DNA of 64,000 nucleotides from Azotimanducus sp965220185 (lineage in GTDB: Bacteria > Pseudomonadota > Gammaproteobacteria > Pseudomonadales > Azotimanducaceae): positions 2,790,001 through 2,854,000 of the forward strand of contig OZ244807.1 in the NCBI GenBank assembly GCA_965220185.1. Reading direction: 5' to 3'. Each line of letters starts with the position of its first letter. The stretch's first letter is position 1. Made by a program: the position numbers and the translations under genes. The notes below the pieces were generated by a model. It worked only from the letters and a program-made list of their open reading frames with translations, did not search any database and was not told where the DNA came from. Below are positions 16,590-25,968 of the stretch, piece by piece.

Positions 16590-18686
16590 TCAATGCAGCG
16601 CCATCACCAACGTGAGGTATTTGTCCACTTCCACTGAGAATTCGGGCGGCACCACCACGCTGTCTCCCATGCGCTCGATCAACGCCGGCCCCTTGATGGC
16701 ATTGCCCGCCTGCAGTTGACTGCCTTCGTACACAGGGGTCTCAATAAAGCCAACATCCTCAAAAAACATCCTGCGGGTAGACTTAATGGCTGAGCTCGCA
16801 TCCGGCGTGGAAGGTTCGTGCTCCGCAAACTGCATAGGTTCGGTGGCACGGGTGGCAGTCACTCGACAAAGATCAATTTCAATGCCGCCATCCTTGAAGA
16901 GCGAACCCTCGCCAAAGGTATTGGCGTAGCGCTTCTCGAATCGGGCTCTGATCTCCGCCTCATGCCCTGTATTCAGCTCCCTTGCTGGCACCTCAACCTC
17001 CAAGGTATGAAACTGCTCTGGATAATGCACGGTCACCGAGCGCTTGATGGACAGTTCTTCACTGGCGGTGCCTTCCGACGCAAACTGACCGACAACCCGA
17101 TCTTCCAGTGCTTGTAAATGTCCGGAAAGATCCGCCATATCCTTCTCGGAGAAAGGGGACGCGAGTGGGGATGAGGCTTGCGCGCTATGCGCCAACTGGC
17201 AGGTCAGCATCCCTTCTGCGGAAAACACAGTGGAATCGGCCGGTATGAGAATGCGCTTGGCGCCGATGTCGCGCCCATAAAACGCCGCGTGGGTCGGGCC
17301 TGCGCCGCCGTAGGCCACCAATACGCATTCGCGCGGATCGGTGCCCTGTTCGATGGTATTGCGGCGAATCAGATCGGCCATATGCGCATTGGTGATGCGC
17401 ACGATGCCGACCGCGACTTCCTGGGCGGACATCCCCAATTGCTTCCCGAGTTTCGTCAAGGCTTCCTCGGCTTTGTCGTAATGCAGCTTCATCTTGCCGC
17501 CGAGGAAATTATCGGGATCAAAATAGCCGAGGTACAAGTCGGCATCGGAGAGCGTTGGCTCAGTTCCGCCAATCCCATAGCAGGCCGGACCGGGATCAGA
17601 GCGCGCGCTTTGCGGCCCAACGCGCAGAACACCGCCAGCATCCACCCAGCCGATACTGCCACCCCCTGCGCCAATGGAACGAACCGCGATCTTGGGCAAG
17701 CGAAAGCTGTACTGGGAAACGACAGGGTCGGTCTCCAGAGGCACTTCGCCATTCGAGATCAATCCGACCTCAAAGGTTGTCCCGCCGACATCCGTGCAGA
17801 TGGCATTGGGTTCATCGTAGAGTTTCGAAAGATACTGGCAGCCGAGTACGCCGCCAGCAGGCCCGGAATCCAAGGTGACAATGGGCCGCACCGATGCGTC
17901 CGCGACGGATGTCAGTCCATCGCTCGCCTGCATGACCAGAAGCGGCCACTGCAGGCCCGCATCCCGCAGACGCATGTCCAATTCTTGCAAATAGCTGGAT
18001 ACCTGCGGACCTACATAGGCATTCATCACGGTTGTGACGGTGCGTTCGTACTCCCCGAGTACCGGCGCCAACTCACTGGAGAGGGTGCAAAAGACGTTTG
18101 GCGCGTGTTCTGATAGCAGCGCCTTGATGCGCATCTCGTGGCTGTCGTTCATAAATGACCACAGCAGGCTGACGGCGATCGCCTCAACACCTTGGTCGCG
18201 CAGGCTCTCAATGGCGGTCAGCACGCTTGCTTCATCGAGAGGGGCGATGATGTCACCCTCGACATCGACTCGCTCGTGGACGCCGCGTATCAACTCCGGC
18301 GGCACCAGTGGCTCAGGCTTGTTCAGCCGCGATACTTGAATCAGGTCTCGTTCCACCAGACCGGCGCTCTTGGACGAAACCTTGCCGATGATCAGCGAGT
18401 CCTCATGGCCACGGGTGGTAATCAGGCCGGTCTTCGCGCCGCGACGTGTCACCACCGCGTTTGTCGCGACCGTCGTGCCGTGGACAAACTCGCTGGTTTG
18501 AGCGAGCAGTGCATTGAGCGACAAGCCCAATTCGTCGGCGCTCACCTCCACCGCGTTGAAGACGCCCTTGTACAGGCCATCATATGTCGTGAGGGATTTA
18601 CTGATGGTTCGGTGTCCATTCTCATCGACCACGACACAATCCGTAAAAGTACCTCCGATATCCACAGCTACTTGATACATTTTCAC
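16590..18686 (-). CDS. HyuA-like hydantoinase/oxoprolinase or acetone-carboxylase beta-type ATPase subunit
   Basis: 698 residues. The N-terminal VDIGGTFTDCVVVDENG (residues 7-23) is the actin-like ATPase phosphate loop shared by N-methylhydantoinase A, 5-oxoprolinase and acetone or acetophenone carboxylases. Further motifs are FVHGTTVATNAVV, TDVGGTTFEVG and VAYGGAGPTHAA. These enzymes use ATP to activate a carbonyl or amide. The partner is encoded at 19811-22039 (HyuB type), separated by the LLM gene. Neighbours also include maleate isomerase and an aryl-AMP ligase. Whether it opens a lactam/imide ring or carboxylates a ketone cannot be decided from sequence. Confidence 0.85.
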   Translation of the reverse strand: MKMYQVAVDIGGTFTDCVVVDENGHRTISKSLTTYDGLYKGVFNAVEVSADELGLSLNALLAQTSEFVHGTTVATNAVVTRRGAKTGLITTRGHEDSLIIGKVSSKSAGLVERDLIQVSRLNKPEPLVPPELIRGVHERVDVEGDIIAPLDEASVLTAIESLRDQGVEAIAVSLLWSFMNDSHEMRIKALLSEHAPNVFCTLSSELAPVLGEYERTVTTVMNAYVGPQVSSYLQELDMRLRDAGLQWPLLVMQASDGLTSVADASVRPIVTLDSGPAGGVLGCQYLSKLYDEPNAICTDVGGTTFEVGLISNGEVPLETDPVVSQYSFRLPKIAVRSIGAGGGSIGWVDAGGVLRVGPQSARSDPGPACYGIGGTEPTLSDADLYLGYFDPDNFLGGKMKLHYDKAEEALTKLGKQLGMSAQEVAVGIVRITNAHMADLIRRNTIEQGTDPRECVLVAYGGAGPTHAAFYGRDIGAKRILIPADSTVFSAEGMLTCQLAHSAQASSPLASPFSEKDMADLSGHLQALEDRVVGQFASEGTASEELSIKRSVTVHYPEQFHTLEVEVPARELNTGHEAEIRARFEKRYANTFGEGSLFKDGGIEIDLCRVTATRATEPMQFAEHEPSTPDASSAIKSTRRMFFEDVGFIETPVYEGSQLQAGNAIKGPALIERMGDSVVVPPEFSVEVDKYLTLVMALH

Positions 18687-18710
18687 AGGACTCCGGCTAT
18701 TGACGCACAG

Positions 18711-19754
18711 CTACTGGAAGCGCGGCATGACTTCTTGACCGAATCGCGTCAGGCACTGCCGGCCTTGCGCCGGGGTGATGCCCTTCGGTGAGACCCAGAT
18801 GAACGTCAGGTCACTGCCTATGTCCCGCACCTTGTTCAAACCGTCAGTGACCTGCCTTGAGTCTCCAAACAGGATGATGTCATTCTCAATCAGCTCTTCG
18901 AGCGTCATCGCACCGATGCGCTGATGCCGATCTGGATAGTCCTTATAGGATTTGTGAACGCCATCGCGCTTCTCGGTCAGCGCAATTTGTAGCCAATGGG
19001 CGAATGCTTTGCTATACACCTCACCGGCTTCATCTCGCGCCTTGGCTTCCGTCTCTTCGATAAATACGTGACGCATGACACAAAAGAGTGGTTCAGAAAG
19101 AAACTCCGAGGGACTGAAATTGTCGCGATAAATGTCACCAAATTCCTTGACCTCGTCGTTTGTCAGGAATGCGGTCACAAATGGCAGCCCCTCTTCACCC
19201 GCATACCGGGAAGACTCCTTGCTGAGCCCGGTAAACCAGACGGGAGGATACGGCTTCTGCAATACGCCGGGCACGATATTCACCGGGCCATGGCTGAAAA
19301 AGTCCCCGCAGACATGCTCCTTGGCTTCGTCTTTCCACATCTTTCGCATCATTGCGTAGGATTCGATGAAGCGCGGGCGGCTCTCCCCCATCGGCACATC
19401 GTAGGCTTTGAACTCATCCGGCCCAATGCCTCGACCGATACCTGTCTGGATGCGACCGTTGCTCAAATGATCGAGCATCGCTGCTTCTTCAGCGAGGCGC
19501 ACCGGATTGTGAAACGGCAAAACGTTCACCATGTTGCCCAGGAGAATGCGCTTGGTGCGCTGCGAAGCGGCTGCCAGCAGCAGGTTGGGACTTGGCGAGA
19601 AACGGTGGTCGTGCCCGTGGTGTTCGGCCAGCCAGTAGGAGTGGTAGCCGAGTTCATCGGCTATCTCGATTTGCTCGAGATGCTCCTCGTATACCTCACC
19701 AACGCTCAATCCTTCAATCGCGTTTATTTCGTCAAAAATGGCAAATTGCATCAA
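18711..19754 (-). CDS. LLM-class flavin-dependent monooxygenase
   Basis: 347 residues of the bacterial-luciferase-like TIM-barrel family. Start MMQFAIFDEIN leads into YWLAEHHGH, a signature of alkanal-monooxygenase-like LLM enzymes. PFHNPVRLAEEAAMLDHLSNGR, in two parts, and GRGIGPDEF follow. The fold binds FMN or F420 and uses oxygen. It sits between the HyuA-like and HyuB-like genes with short gaps, so it belongs to the operon and probably oxygenates the pathway substrate. In other systems such enzymes cleave heterocycles or C-S bonds, but the sequence does not show the substrate. Confidence 0.88.
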   Translation of the reverse strand: MMQFAIFDEINAIEGLSVGEVYEEHLEQIEIADELGYHSYWLAEHHGHDHRFSPSPNLLLAAASQRTKRILLGNMVNVLPFHNPVRLAEEAAMLDHLSNGRIQTGIGRGIGPDEFKAYDVPMGESRPRFIESYAMMRKMWKDEAKEHVCGDFFSHGPVNIVPGVLQKPYPPVWFTGLSKESSRYAGEEGLPFVTAFLTNDEVKEFGDIYRDNFSPSEFLSEPLFCVMRHVFIEETEAKARDEAGEVYSKAFAHWLQIALTEKRDGVHKSYKDYPDRHQRIGAMTLEELIENDIILFGDSRQVTDGLNKVRDIGSDLTFIWVSPKGITPAQGRQCLTRFGQEVMPRFQ

Positions 19755-19810
19755 CTGTTCCTTTTCTAAATATCAATAAATGTGTTCTCAATCGCTCGAC
19801 CACCAGCCGT

Positions 19811-22039
19811 TCACGCGGCCTTCTGATGGGGCGCTATGTCTGCGTCTCCAAAAACCACTTCGTCGAGTATCTCTTCGCCCTTGATCTGAACATCCATGGC
19901 AACGCTGGTACCGCAGCCGGGACAAATAAACTCCCTCAACAGCACGTCATCCACCAAGCCAAACGAATTAATCGGGCTGACCGCGGTAATCGGTAACTCG
20001 CGCACTAATGTGCCGTGCTTGAAGTCGCCGTCGTAGTCTGACAGCTGGTGATTGCACTCTGTACAGCGCAGCACTCGCTTACCTTTGACCAGAGCTGCTT
20101 CAACGGTATCGCCAACTGGATGAAGCACTTCACCGCCGATTGCTTTCTTATCGAGCACCTTGCCAGCAGATCGACCCTGCCGCAAACGCTCCGCATACAT
20201 ATCTGAACGCAGTGCTTTGGTCGCCACCTCGTTGACAACGCCCGACTCAAGAATCACGCCATAGATGGACTTGGCCGATTCTTCGGACACCAGCCCGCGG
20301 CGCACGTCCTGCTCAACGCTCCCCAGCTCTCGACGTAAGGGATCACCATAGCCACCGCCGCCGGTCTGCAGGCAAATATGGCAATCGCCAGCTTCAAGGG
20401 CAGTGGCATCCTTGGCCTCCATAATCTGATCTTCGCCGCTGATTTCGTCGCTGCAATTGGGCACGAAGCCGCGCTTCATCTGCTCGAACACGTCCGATCC
20501 GCGCCTAACAAGGTTGAGGCCGACACTAGACGGAGCGCCTCCGGCCAGACCATGACCTTCCGGCTGGCTGATGCCGTGCGCGAAGATGATGTCCTCCACG
20601 GGCACCGGATTCTTGTGCGGCAGCAGTGCGTATTCGATAGATACGCCCCCGCGGTAGCGGCCAGCGCCGGCACTATCGATACGCTGGCGACGATACACCT
20701 GCATCACCGGATAGCGGCTCTCGGTGGTCTCCACATTCGGCGTGCCGCTTTTCATCGACTGCATGAATCCGCCGCTGTCAATGCCATCGGCGAAGGTGCG
20801 CGCGCCGCCGCCGCCGCCGCAGCAATCCATCAACACCGAGGCGAATGGCACGCCATTTCGACCCAGACCGGCAACCACTTCACCATTGATGCTCGGCTGC
20901 CAGCAGGCTTGCGCCTCTTGCCTGTATTCCGAATGACACAGCAGCATCTTCGAGAGGGCAGTGCCAACGATATCCTGAGTGATCCACGTGCCCATGACAG
21001 AACCCATGCTGACCGCCGCCGGGCTCTGGGCGTTATTGATCGTGCCTTCGTCGGAGATAATCTTGACGACATTGCGAACGGCGCCAATTGACCAAGGCAA
21101 GTCGTAGCACAGGAATGTCAGGAACGAGGTAAAAGCGCCGCCTTCAAGACCCGCCCGAGAACAATTCACCGAGCCCTGAACCTGCGGCGCGGTGCCGCGA
21201 AAGTCTACGGTCAAGCTGTCTCCATGCTTGGTGAGCCGGCAACATACCTTGTACAGTTTGTTTTCGTTGCTGTCGTGATCCATATAGGCCTGCTCATACC
21301 AGCTGCCATCGGGAATCTCACGCAAACGCTGGCGCAACACGCGCTCAACGTATTTGATAATCTCTTCTTGGCACTGAATGAAATCATCTCGACCATACTG
21401 CGAAATCAAGTCGTGGATACGATGATGCGTGGTTGTGAGTGCTGCGACGCGAGCACGCATGTTGAGCGCATTGAGTTCCGGGGTGCGCACGTTTCGCAGC
21501 AAGAGTTCTTCAAGGTCTTCGCGAACTTTGAAGTTCTCCACCAGCTTGATGCCGGGCACCAGCGGCGCTTCACCGAACCGATCTTGAGCGCCGACCACAA
21601 AACTCCCCGGCACAGGGCTGCCGACATCCGAATCGTGCATGACGATGCCAGTCCACGCGACCAGCTCCCCCTCCCAGAAAACAGGCGACACCAGAATGGT
21701 ATCGTTGGCATGAAGCGCTCCGGACCAAGGGTCATTGCTGCTGAACATGTCCCCTTCGCGGATATCTTCCATAGGCCATTTTTCCATCACATAGCGCACC
21801 ATGAGTTCCACCGGCACGGCATTGGGCAGGATATAGACACCGGCAAACAAGGCGCGGCCATCGTGAGTCAGAATGCTGGTATTGAAATCAAAGGCCTCGT
21901 AGACAACCGGAGAACCTGAGACCCTGGTCGCCATCATCGCCTGCTCGTCATTAATCGCCCACAGCCGATGGCGCATCACTTCAAACGTCACCGGATCCAT
22001 GTCTGTCTTGGTGGCTGATGCTGTTGTTTGATTGGTCAT
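19811..22039 (-). CDS. HyuB-like hydantoinase/carboxylase subunit fused to an acetone-carboxylase-gamma-like zinc ribbon
   Basis: 742 residues from the ATG at 22039, which has an AAGGAA ribosome site. The open frame extends to 22120 but would overlap the isomerase. Residues 15-620 are the HyuB/acetone-carboxylase-alpha domain (DPVTFEVMRHRLW, SNDPWSGALHANDT, GGGGYGDPLRRE). A separate tail from about 640 has CTECNHQLSDYDG near 655 and CPGCGTS near 706. This is a two-CxxC zinc-ribbon like the small gamma subunit of acetone carboxylase. The fusion, plus HyuA three genes on, suggests a complete ATP-dependent carboxylase or ring-opening complex. A CCG-rich codon run encodes five glycines near residue 410. 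Confidence 0.85.
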   Translation of the reverse strand: MTNQTTASATKTDMDPVTFEVMRHRLWAINDEQAMMATRVSGSPVVYEAFDFNTSILTHDGRALFAGVYILPNAVPVELMVRYVMEKWPMEDIREGDMFSSNDPWSGALHANDTILVSPVFWEGELVAWTGIVMHDSDVGSPVPGSFVVGAQDRFGEAPLVPGIKLVENFKVREDLEELLLRNVRTPELNALNMRARVAALTTTHHRIHDLISQYGRDDFIQCQEEIIKYVERVLRQRLREIPDGSWYEQAYMDHDSNENKLYKVCCRLTKHGDSLTVDFRGTAPQVQGSVNCSRAGLEGGAFTSFLTFLCYDLPWSIGAVRNVVKIISDEGTINNAQSPAAVSMGSVMGTWITQDIVGTALSKMLLCHSEYRQEAQACWQPSINGEVVAGLGRNGVPFASVLMDCCGGGGGARTFADGIDSGGFMQSMKSGTPNVETTESRYPVMQVYRRQRIDSAGAGRYRGGVSIEYALLPHKNPVPVEDIIFAHGISQPEGHGLAGGAPSSVGLNLVRRGSDVFEQMKRGFVPNCSDEISGEDQIMEAKDATALEAGDCHICLQTGGGGYGDPLRRELGSVEQDVRRGLVSEESAKSIYGVILESGVVNEVATKALRSDMYAERLRQGRSAGKVLDKKAIGGEVLHPVGDTVEAALVKGKRVLRCTECNHQLSDYDGDFKHGTLVRELPITAVSPINSFGLVDDVLLREFICPGCGTSVAMDVQIKGEEILDEVVFGDADIAPHQKAA

Positions 22040-22070
22040 GACTAGATTCCTTTTATCTTGTGAAGATTTG

Positions 22071-22835
22071 CTAATAGCGACCCGATAGAAGACTGCCCGC
22101 ATCGGGCACTCTTCGCTCAAGGTTCAACGCTGACAGAATGCCGTAGGTTGTGCATACCGCCGCGGATACCACTGGCTTGCCAACGGCATCTTCCACGACC
22201 TGAACCGCTTCAAGGGACGGCATTTGAACACAGGCCGATATGACAACTGCGTCCGCATCGTCGGTGTTCAGTCCTTTGGCGATGTCGATAAGCGTGAGCG
22301 GATCACGTGCCCCGACTTCCAAATTGTCGGGAATTTCCAGCGCAATATTGTCGATCACCTTGATGCCCTCGTGTTCGATATATTCTATGACGAGATCAGT
22401 CAGGCTGCGCATGTAGGGCGCAATCATTGCAATTTTCTTTGCACCCAGCGTATGCAGGCCGGAAACCAGCGCGCCCGCACTTGTGATGACGGGTGCGAGC
22501 GCCCCGTTTTCCTTGGCGATGGCACCAAGTTTCTTTTCAGATTCTCTGTGATAGCCGAGCCCCATCGACATAATGGCAACCAAACACGCATAACCCATGA
22601 CATCAACACGCGCATCAGAGAGCTCAGCGGCGCAGCGCAGGCTCTCCCGATCCATGGCGGCCAACTCTTCCTTGGCCACCGTCTTCATGCGCATGCGGCT
22701 TGAATGAAACGTAAACCGCTCGGCGAGAACCTGCTCGCGTCGCCGCAGCATCTTCGGGATTTCCGTTTCCATCGTTGTGTTGGAGCTCGGAACAATCTGG
22801 CCGATTCGGTAGTACTTGTCTTTTGCTTTAGACAT
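22071..22835 (-). CDS. Maleate cis-trans isomerase
   Basis: 254 residues, very typical of maleate isomerase (NicE/MaiA), which converts maleate to fumarate. The start YYRIGQIVPSSNTTMETEIP, the HSSRMRMK block and GYACLVAIMSMGLGYHRES carry the first catalytic Cys at 84. The second Cys is in VISACVQMPS at 202. The enzyme is known from the last steps of nicotinate and related pyridine degradation. It lies 31 bp upstream of the HyuB-like gene and 22 bp after the aryl-AMP ligase. This is the strongest pathway clue of the operon: a C4 dicarboxylate or its derivative is a likely intermediate. Confidence 0.92.
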   Translation of the reverse strand: MSKAKDKYYRIGQIVPSSNTTMETEIPKMLRRREQVLAERFTFHSSRMRMKTVAKEELAAMDRESLRCAAELSDARVDVMGYACLVAIMSMGLGYHRESEKKLGAIAKENGALAPVITSAGALVSGLHTLGAKKIAMIAPYMRSLTDLVIEYIEHEGIKVIDNIALEIPDNLEVGARDPLTLIDIAKGLNTDDADAVVISACVQMPSLEAVQVVEDAVGKPVVSAAVCTTYGILSALNLERRVPDAGSLLSGRY

Positions 22836-22857
22836 TGAGCGCGCCTTCCCTATCCCG

Positions 22858-24567
22858 CTACCGTGTCAGGTAGGAGGCATCCAATTGCCCCTCTTTGACC
22901 AGCTTATTGGTCACATCCTTCACCAGCAGCGCTTTCGATGTTTTGCCGACCTTGGTCGAAGGAAATGTCTCCACCAATTCTATTCTTTCAGGCCACTTGA
23001 ACTTGGCCACACCTCGGCTATGCAAGAAACTGCCCAGCAATGACAAGGAGGGCCCCAGTGCTCTATCGACAGGAATGATGTAGGCACATACTTTTTCACC
23101 GTATTCGCGGTCTGGCATGCCAACGCAAAAGACCTCGCGCACATTCTCGTGCTCGATAATGGCCCTTTCCAATTCCTCGGCATTGATTTTTTCCATTCCT
23201 CTATCGATGTTGTCTTTCAGCCGTCCCTCAAAAGAGTAATAGATTTCGTCGCCTATTTGGTGGGCGCGCATCAGATCACCCGACTTGTAAAATCCGTCAA
23301 TTGAAAACTTCTCGCTGTTGTGATCGTCCGCTTTGTAATAGCCTCTTGTGGTGTATGGCCCGCGCGCCCAGAATTCTCCCGTTTCTCCAAGCGGAAGTTC
23401 CTCGCCCGTTTCAGGATCGACGATACGCACTTCGTCGAACGGGCTGATCGGCCGTCCGATCATGCCGCTGCGGACTTCATCTGGGTCTTCCATCCGAGTC
23501 CGCATACACAAGCCTTCGGCCATGCCGAAGATATGATTGGACGGCAGCCGCAAACCCTTCGAGACCAATTCACCTTCGCCCAAGCTGACAAAATCGATGA
23601 CCGAAGAGAGATCAAAGTTGTCAATGGCGCCGCTTTCTATGGCGCGAACAATGAGCGGCAGCGCGGCGCCCGAATGCGTCACCTTTTCGCGCTCGATCAT
23701 GCCGAGAAAATCATCGGTCTTGTGCGACATTTGCACAACCACCGTGCCGCCCGTCAAGTGGATCGGCAGGTTGAACTGGACCATCGCCGCATTATGGATG
23801 GCTGGGAGCGGCCAGTAGCCGACCGAGTCTTGCGTGTAGCGGGCACAAGAGCCATAGCATTCAGCATTGTGCATGTACTCCGCATGAAAGCGCGGGATGA
23901 TCTTCGGGATGCCCGTCGTACCACCGGACAGTTGAAAAGCGACGACATCGTCAGGGCCAATATCAAGGGCCTCAATAGCGCGGCGCGCCGACTTCGCGTC
24001 GATCAACTCAAGTGACGACTCTAGGCAGACCACGCCATCTTGTTCGCGCTGTTCGTGCCCATGCGTCACACGAACCGCCAAGATGTGCTGCAAGCTCGGC
24101 ACCTTCTCCCTCATTTCGAGCGCGAAGGCCAAGGCGTCAAATTTCGGCAAATCCGCTTGGATAAAATGCGCCTTCGCAGCCGCCATGTCGGCAAGGCAGC
24201 CTATTTCACTCTGTCGATGCGCTGCAAGCGTACACACAGGCACGACGCCTGATTTGAAGCAGCCATACAGCAAGTAAAATATCTCGGCCACGTTGCCGAT
24301 CTGGAACACAGCCCGATCACCCGGCTTCAAACCCATGCCCAGCAGCAACGCCGCGACCTTGTCGGAAATACCGTCTAACTCTCGATAGCTTAATCTTATA
24401 TCCGGCGTCACCAGCGCTACATTGCTCGCACAGCGCAATGCGGCTTCATGCAGGGCCTGCCCGAGTGAAATCGACGGCAATGCACCCTGCTGCCGATAGC
24501 GGGCCATCACCTCTGGAGGCAGGCGGGTCACGCCTTCAAGGCGGTGATGATTCGTGCGGTGTCCCAT
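22858..24567 (-). CDS. Aryl acid AMP ligase / acyl-CoA synthetase (EntE/DhbE-like)
   Basis: 569 residues, ANL superfamily. The sequence QLSGGTTGIPKIIPR near 220-234 and FGMAEGL near 345 are typical of 2,3-dihydroxybenzoate-AMP ligases. YKSGDLMR, then EGRLKDNIDRGMEKINAEE, form the hinge region, and STKVGKTSKALL holds the A10 lysine. There is no carrier-protein gene nearby, so here the acceptor is more likely coenzyme A than a siderophore synthase. It is second in the leftward operon after the hydrolase at 24582-25826. The likely substrate is an aromatic or heteroaromatic carboxylate, by resemblance only. Confidence 0.88.
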   Translation of the reverse strand: MGHRTNHHRLEGVTRLPPEVMARYRQQGALPSISLGQALHEAALRCASNVALVTPDIRLSYRELDGISDKVAALLLGMGLKPGDRAVFQIGNVAEIFYLLYGCFKSGVVPVCTLAAHRQSEIGCLADMAAAKAHFIQADLPKFDALAFALEMREKVPSLQHILAVRVTHGHEQREQDGVVCLESSLELIDAKSARRAIEALDIGPDDVVAFQLSGGTTGIPKIIPRFHAEYMHNAECYGSCARYTQDSVGYWPLPAIHNAAMVQFNLPIHLTGGTVVVQMSHKTDDFLGMIEREKVTHSGAALPLIVRAIESGAIDNFDLSSVIDFVSLGEGELVSKGLRLPSNHIFGMAEGLCMRTRMEDPDEVRSGMIGRPISPFDEVRIVDPETGEELPLGETGEFWARGPYTTRGYYKADDHNSEKFSIDGFYKSGDLMRAHQIGDEIYYSFEGRLKDNIDRGMEKINAEELERAIIEHENVREVFCVGMPDREYGEKVCAYIIPVDRALGPSLSLLGSFLHSRGVAKFKWPERIELVETFPSTKVGKTSKALLVKDVTNKLVKEGQLDASYLTR

Positions 24568-24581
24568 GAATACGCAGCGCG

Positions 24582-25826
24582 CTAGGCGGCAAAGCGCTCC
24601 CGCAGCCAGCCGGTGACATGGGCCGCGCAGACTTCTCGTCCATCCTGACCATCCTTGCCGCCGCGCCCATGGTGGTCTCCCTGCACCATTTCCATGTGCT
24701 TATCCTTGGCGGGCAGGGACTCGAATACCCCGCGCACATCGCCGGGAAACACTGTGTTGTCGGCTGTGTAACCAATCACAAGTGAACTCTGGGTGATCAT
24801 CGACGCGGTTTTCTCAAGAAGCGCATTGGAAGAAATGCCGGACCAGGTTGAAAGCCAGCTTTCCGCAGTGCATATGCGACCAAAGCCCACGCTGCCAAAA
24901 TTCGATGCGTAAGGGTTTCGCCCCCAAACCGAGCCGACCGCACGGTCAGAGGGGTCGAGCGAAGTATCCCAGCACCGCAGGTCCGCATCGGTACGCCACA
25001 CATGAAATATGCCAGCGTATCCAGCCCGTTTTCTCTCCGCCAAGGGAGCATCTTTGTCTTTGAGCGCGGACTTGTGTTGTAGTCTTGCCTGCAGCATGTC
25101 CCGCGCTTTTCCATCAATGCGCATGACCCGATGTCGCTGAGCCAGTCGATAGCGTTCTACGAATTCTGTCGCATAGGACGAACTCTCAGGTGGATTACGA
25201 AAACCATTGTTCGGATCGAATGGGTCAAGCTGCGGGTCGCAGGACAATGCGTCATCTTCGTCCACCACCGACGGATCGATGCAATTCATCAGCAGCGCGC
25301 CCTGTCCGGGGTGCGGCGCAACCAGCACAAGGGCGTCAGCGACTGGCATGACGGCCTCTGACAACTTGGTCGGACGTCCGGCTGGCGTCCTCGCGATACG
25401 TTCCTCCGGGGCGAGCTGCGATTGCTGGTTGTACAGCGAATACAAGCCGGCACCGCCGGAGTTCCCCAACAACACGACCTTGCTCAATCCATAGTTGCGC
25501 AAGAAGCTCATCCCGACCGCCACCTCATGGAGCGTAAGTTCATGCTCCAGGCGAAGGTCGCTGCCTACTGAGCGGGGGGTTTGCGTCCACACCGCAAAGC
25601 CTGCATTCAACAGATAGGGAATGAAGTAGTGGGTTGCCAGAAATTCCCGCGGGTGCATGATGCAGACAACAGTTTCAGGGTTGCCATCGATATAAAGAAA
25701 ACCGTTGGTGGCGGCGCCGTCAGCGGTTTTCAGCGGAAACACCCCCACTTTGGCAGAATCGGGCAACCCCTGCATCGTCCATTCGGCATTTCGAAAGCCC
25801 GCAGTCTCCGTGCTGCTCTCTGTCAT
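24582..25826 (-). CDS. Alpha/beta hydrolase superfamily protein
   Basis: 414 residues. The visible elbow GNSGGAGLYSLYNQQ near 119-133 gives a candidate nucleophile Ser. The preceding strand is FLRNYGLSKVVLL, and the end GDHHGRGGKDG holds a candidate His. A long insert (about 150-260) rich in Asp, Pro and Asn separates them, more than a standard cap. Close relatives are mostly unnamed. It is the first gene of the leftward operon that contains maleate isomerase and the HyuA/B proteins. Its ATG is 142 bp from the divergent ligase start at 25969, so this gap should contain the operon promoter. No signal peptide. Substrate unknown. Confidence 0.75.
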   Translation of the reverse strand: MTESSTETAGFRNAEWTMQGLPDSAKVGVFPLKTADGAATNGFLYIDGNPETVVCIMHPREFLATHYFIPYLLNAGFAVWTQTPRSVGSDLRLEHELTLHEVAVGMSFLRNYGLSKVVLLGNSGGAGLYSLYNQQSQLAPEERIARTPAGRPTKLSEAVMPVADALVLVAPHPGQGALLMNCIDPSVVDEDDALSCDPQLDPFDPNNGFRNPPESSSYATEFVERYRLAQRHRVMRIDGKARDMLQARLQHKSALKDKDAPLAERKRAGYAGIFHVWRTDADLRCWDTSLDPSDRAVGSVWGRNPYASNFGSVGFGRICTAESWLSTWSGISSNALLEKTASMITQSSLVIGYTADNTVFPGDVRGVFESLPAKDKHMEMVQGDHHGRGGKDGQDGREVCAAHVTGWLRERFAA

Positions 25827-25968
25827 AGTCGGTGCTATCTACCTTTTAACTACAGTTGTCATTATCATCATTTATTTATTCCCTCAAGTCAATGCTCTTT
25901 GCTGGCAACGCACCTACAATGACCACACTCACTTCCTTCACCTTCACGCAGCACTTGGACAAGGCACT

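Noticed and set aside
20803..20822. CCG triplet run in the HyuB-like gene as a phase-variable repeat
   Set aside because: It is a trinucleotide run coding for glycine in a conserved Gly-rich segment; length change would not shift the frame.
22858..24567. Siderophore biosynthesis cluster because of the EntE-like ligase
   Set aside because: No carrier-protein, synthetase or chorismate-pathway genes nearby; neighbours are catabolic.
25705..25968. N-terminal extension of the acyl-CoA ligase at 25969-27543
   Set aside because: It would run across the divergent hydrolase gene and promoter and has no similarity to ligases; the start at 25969 gives the normal length.
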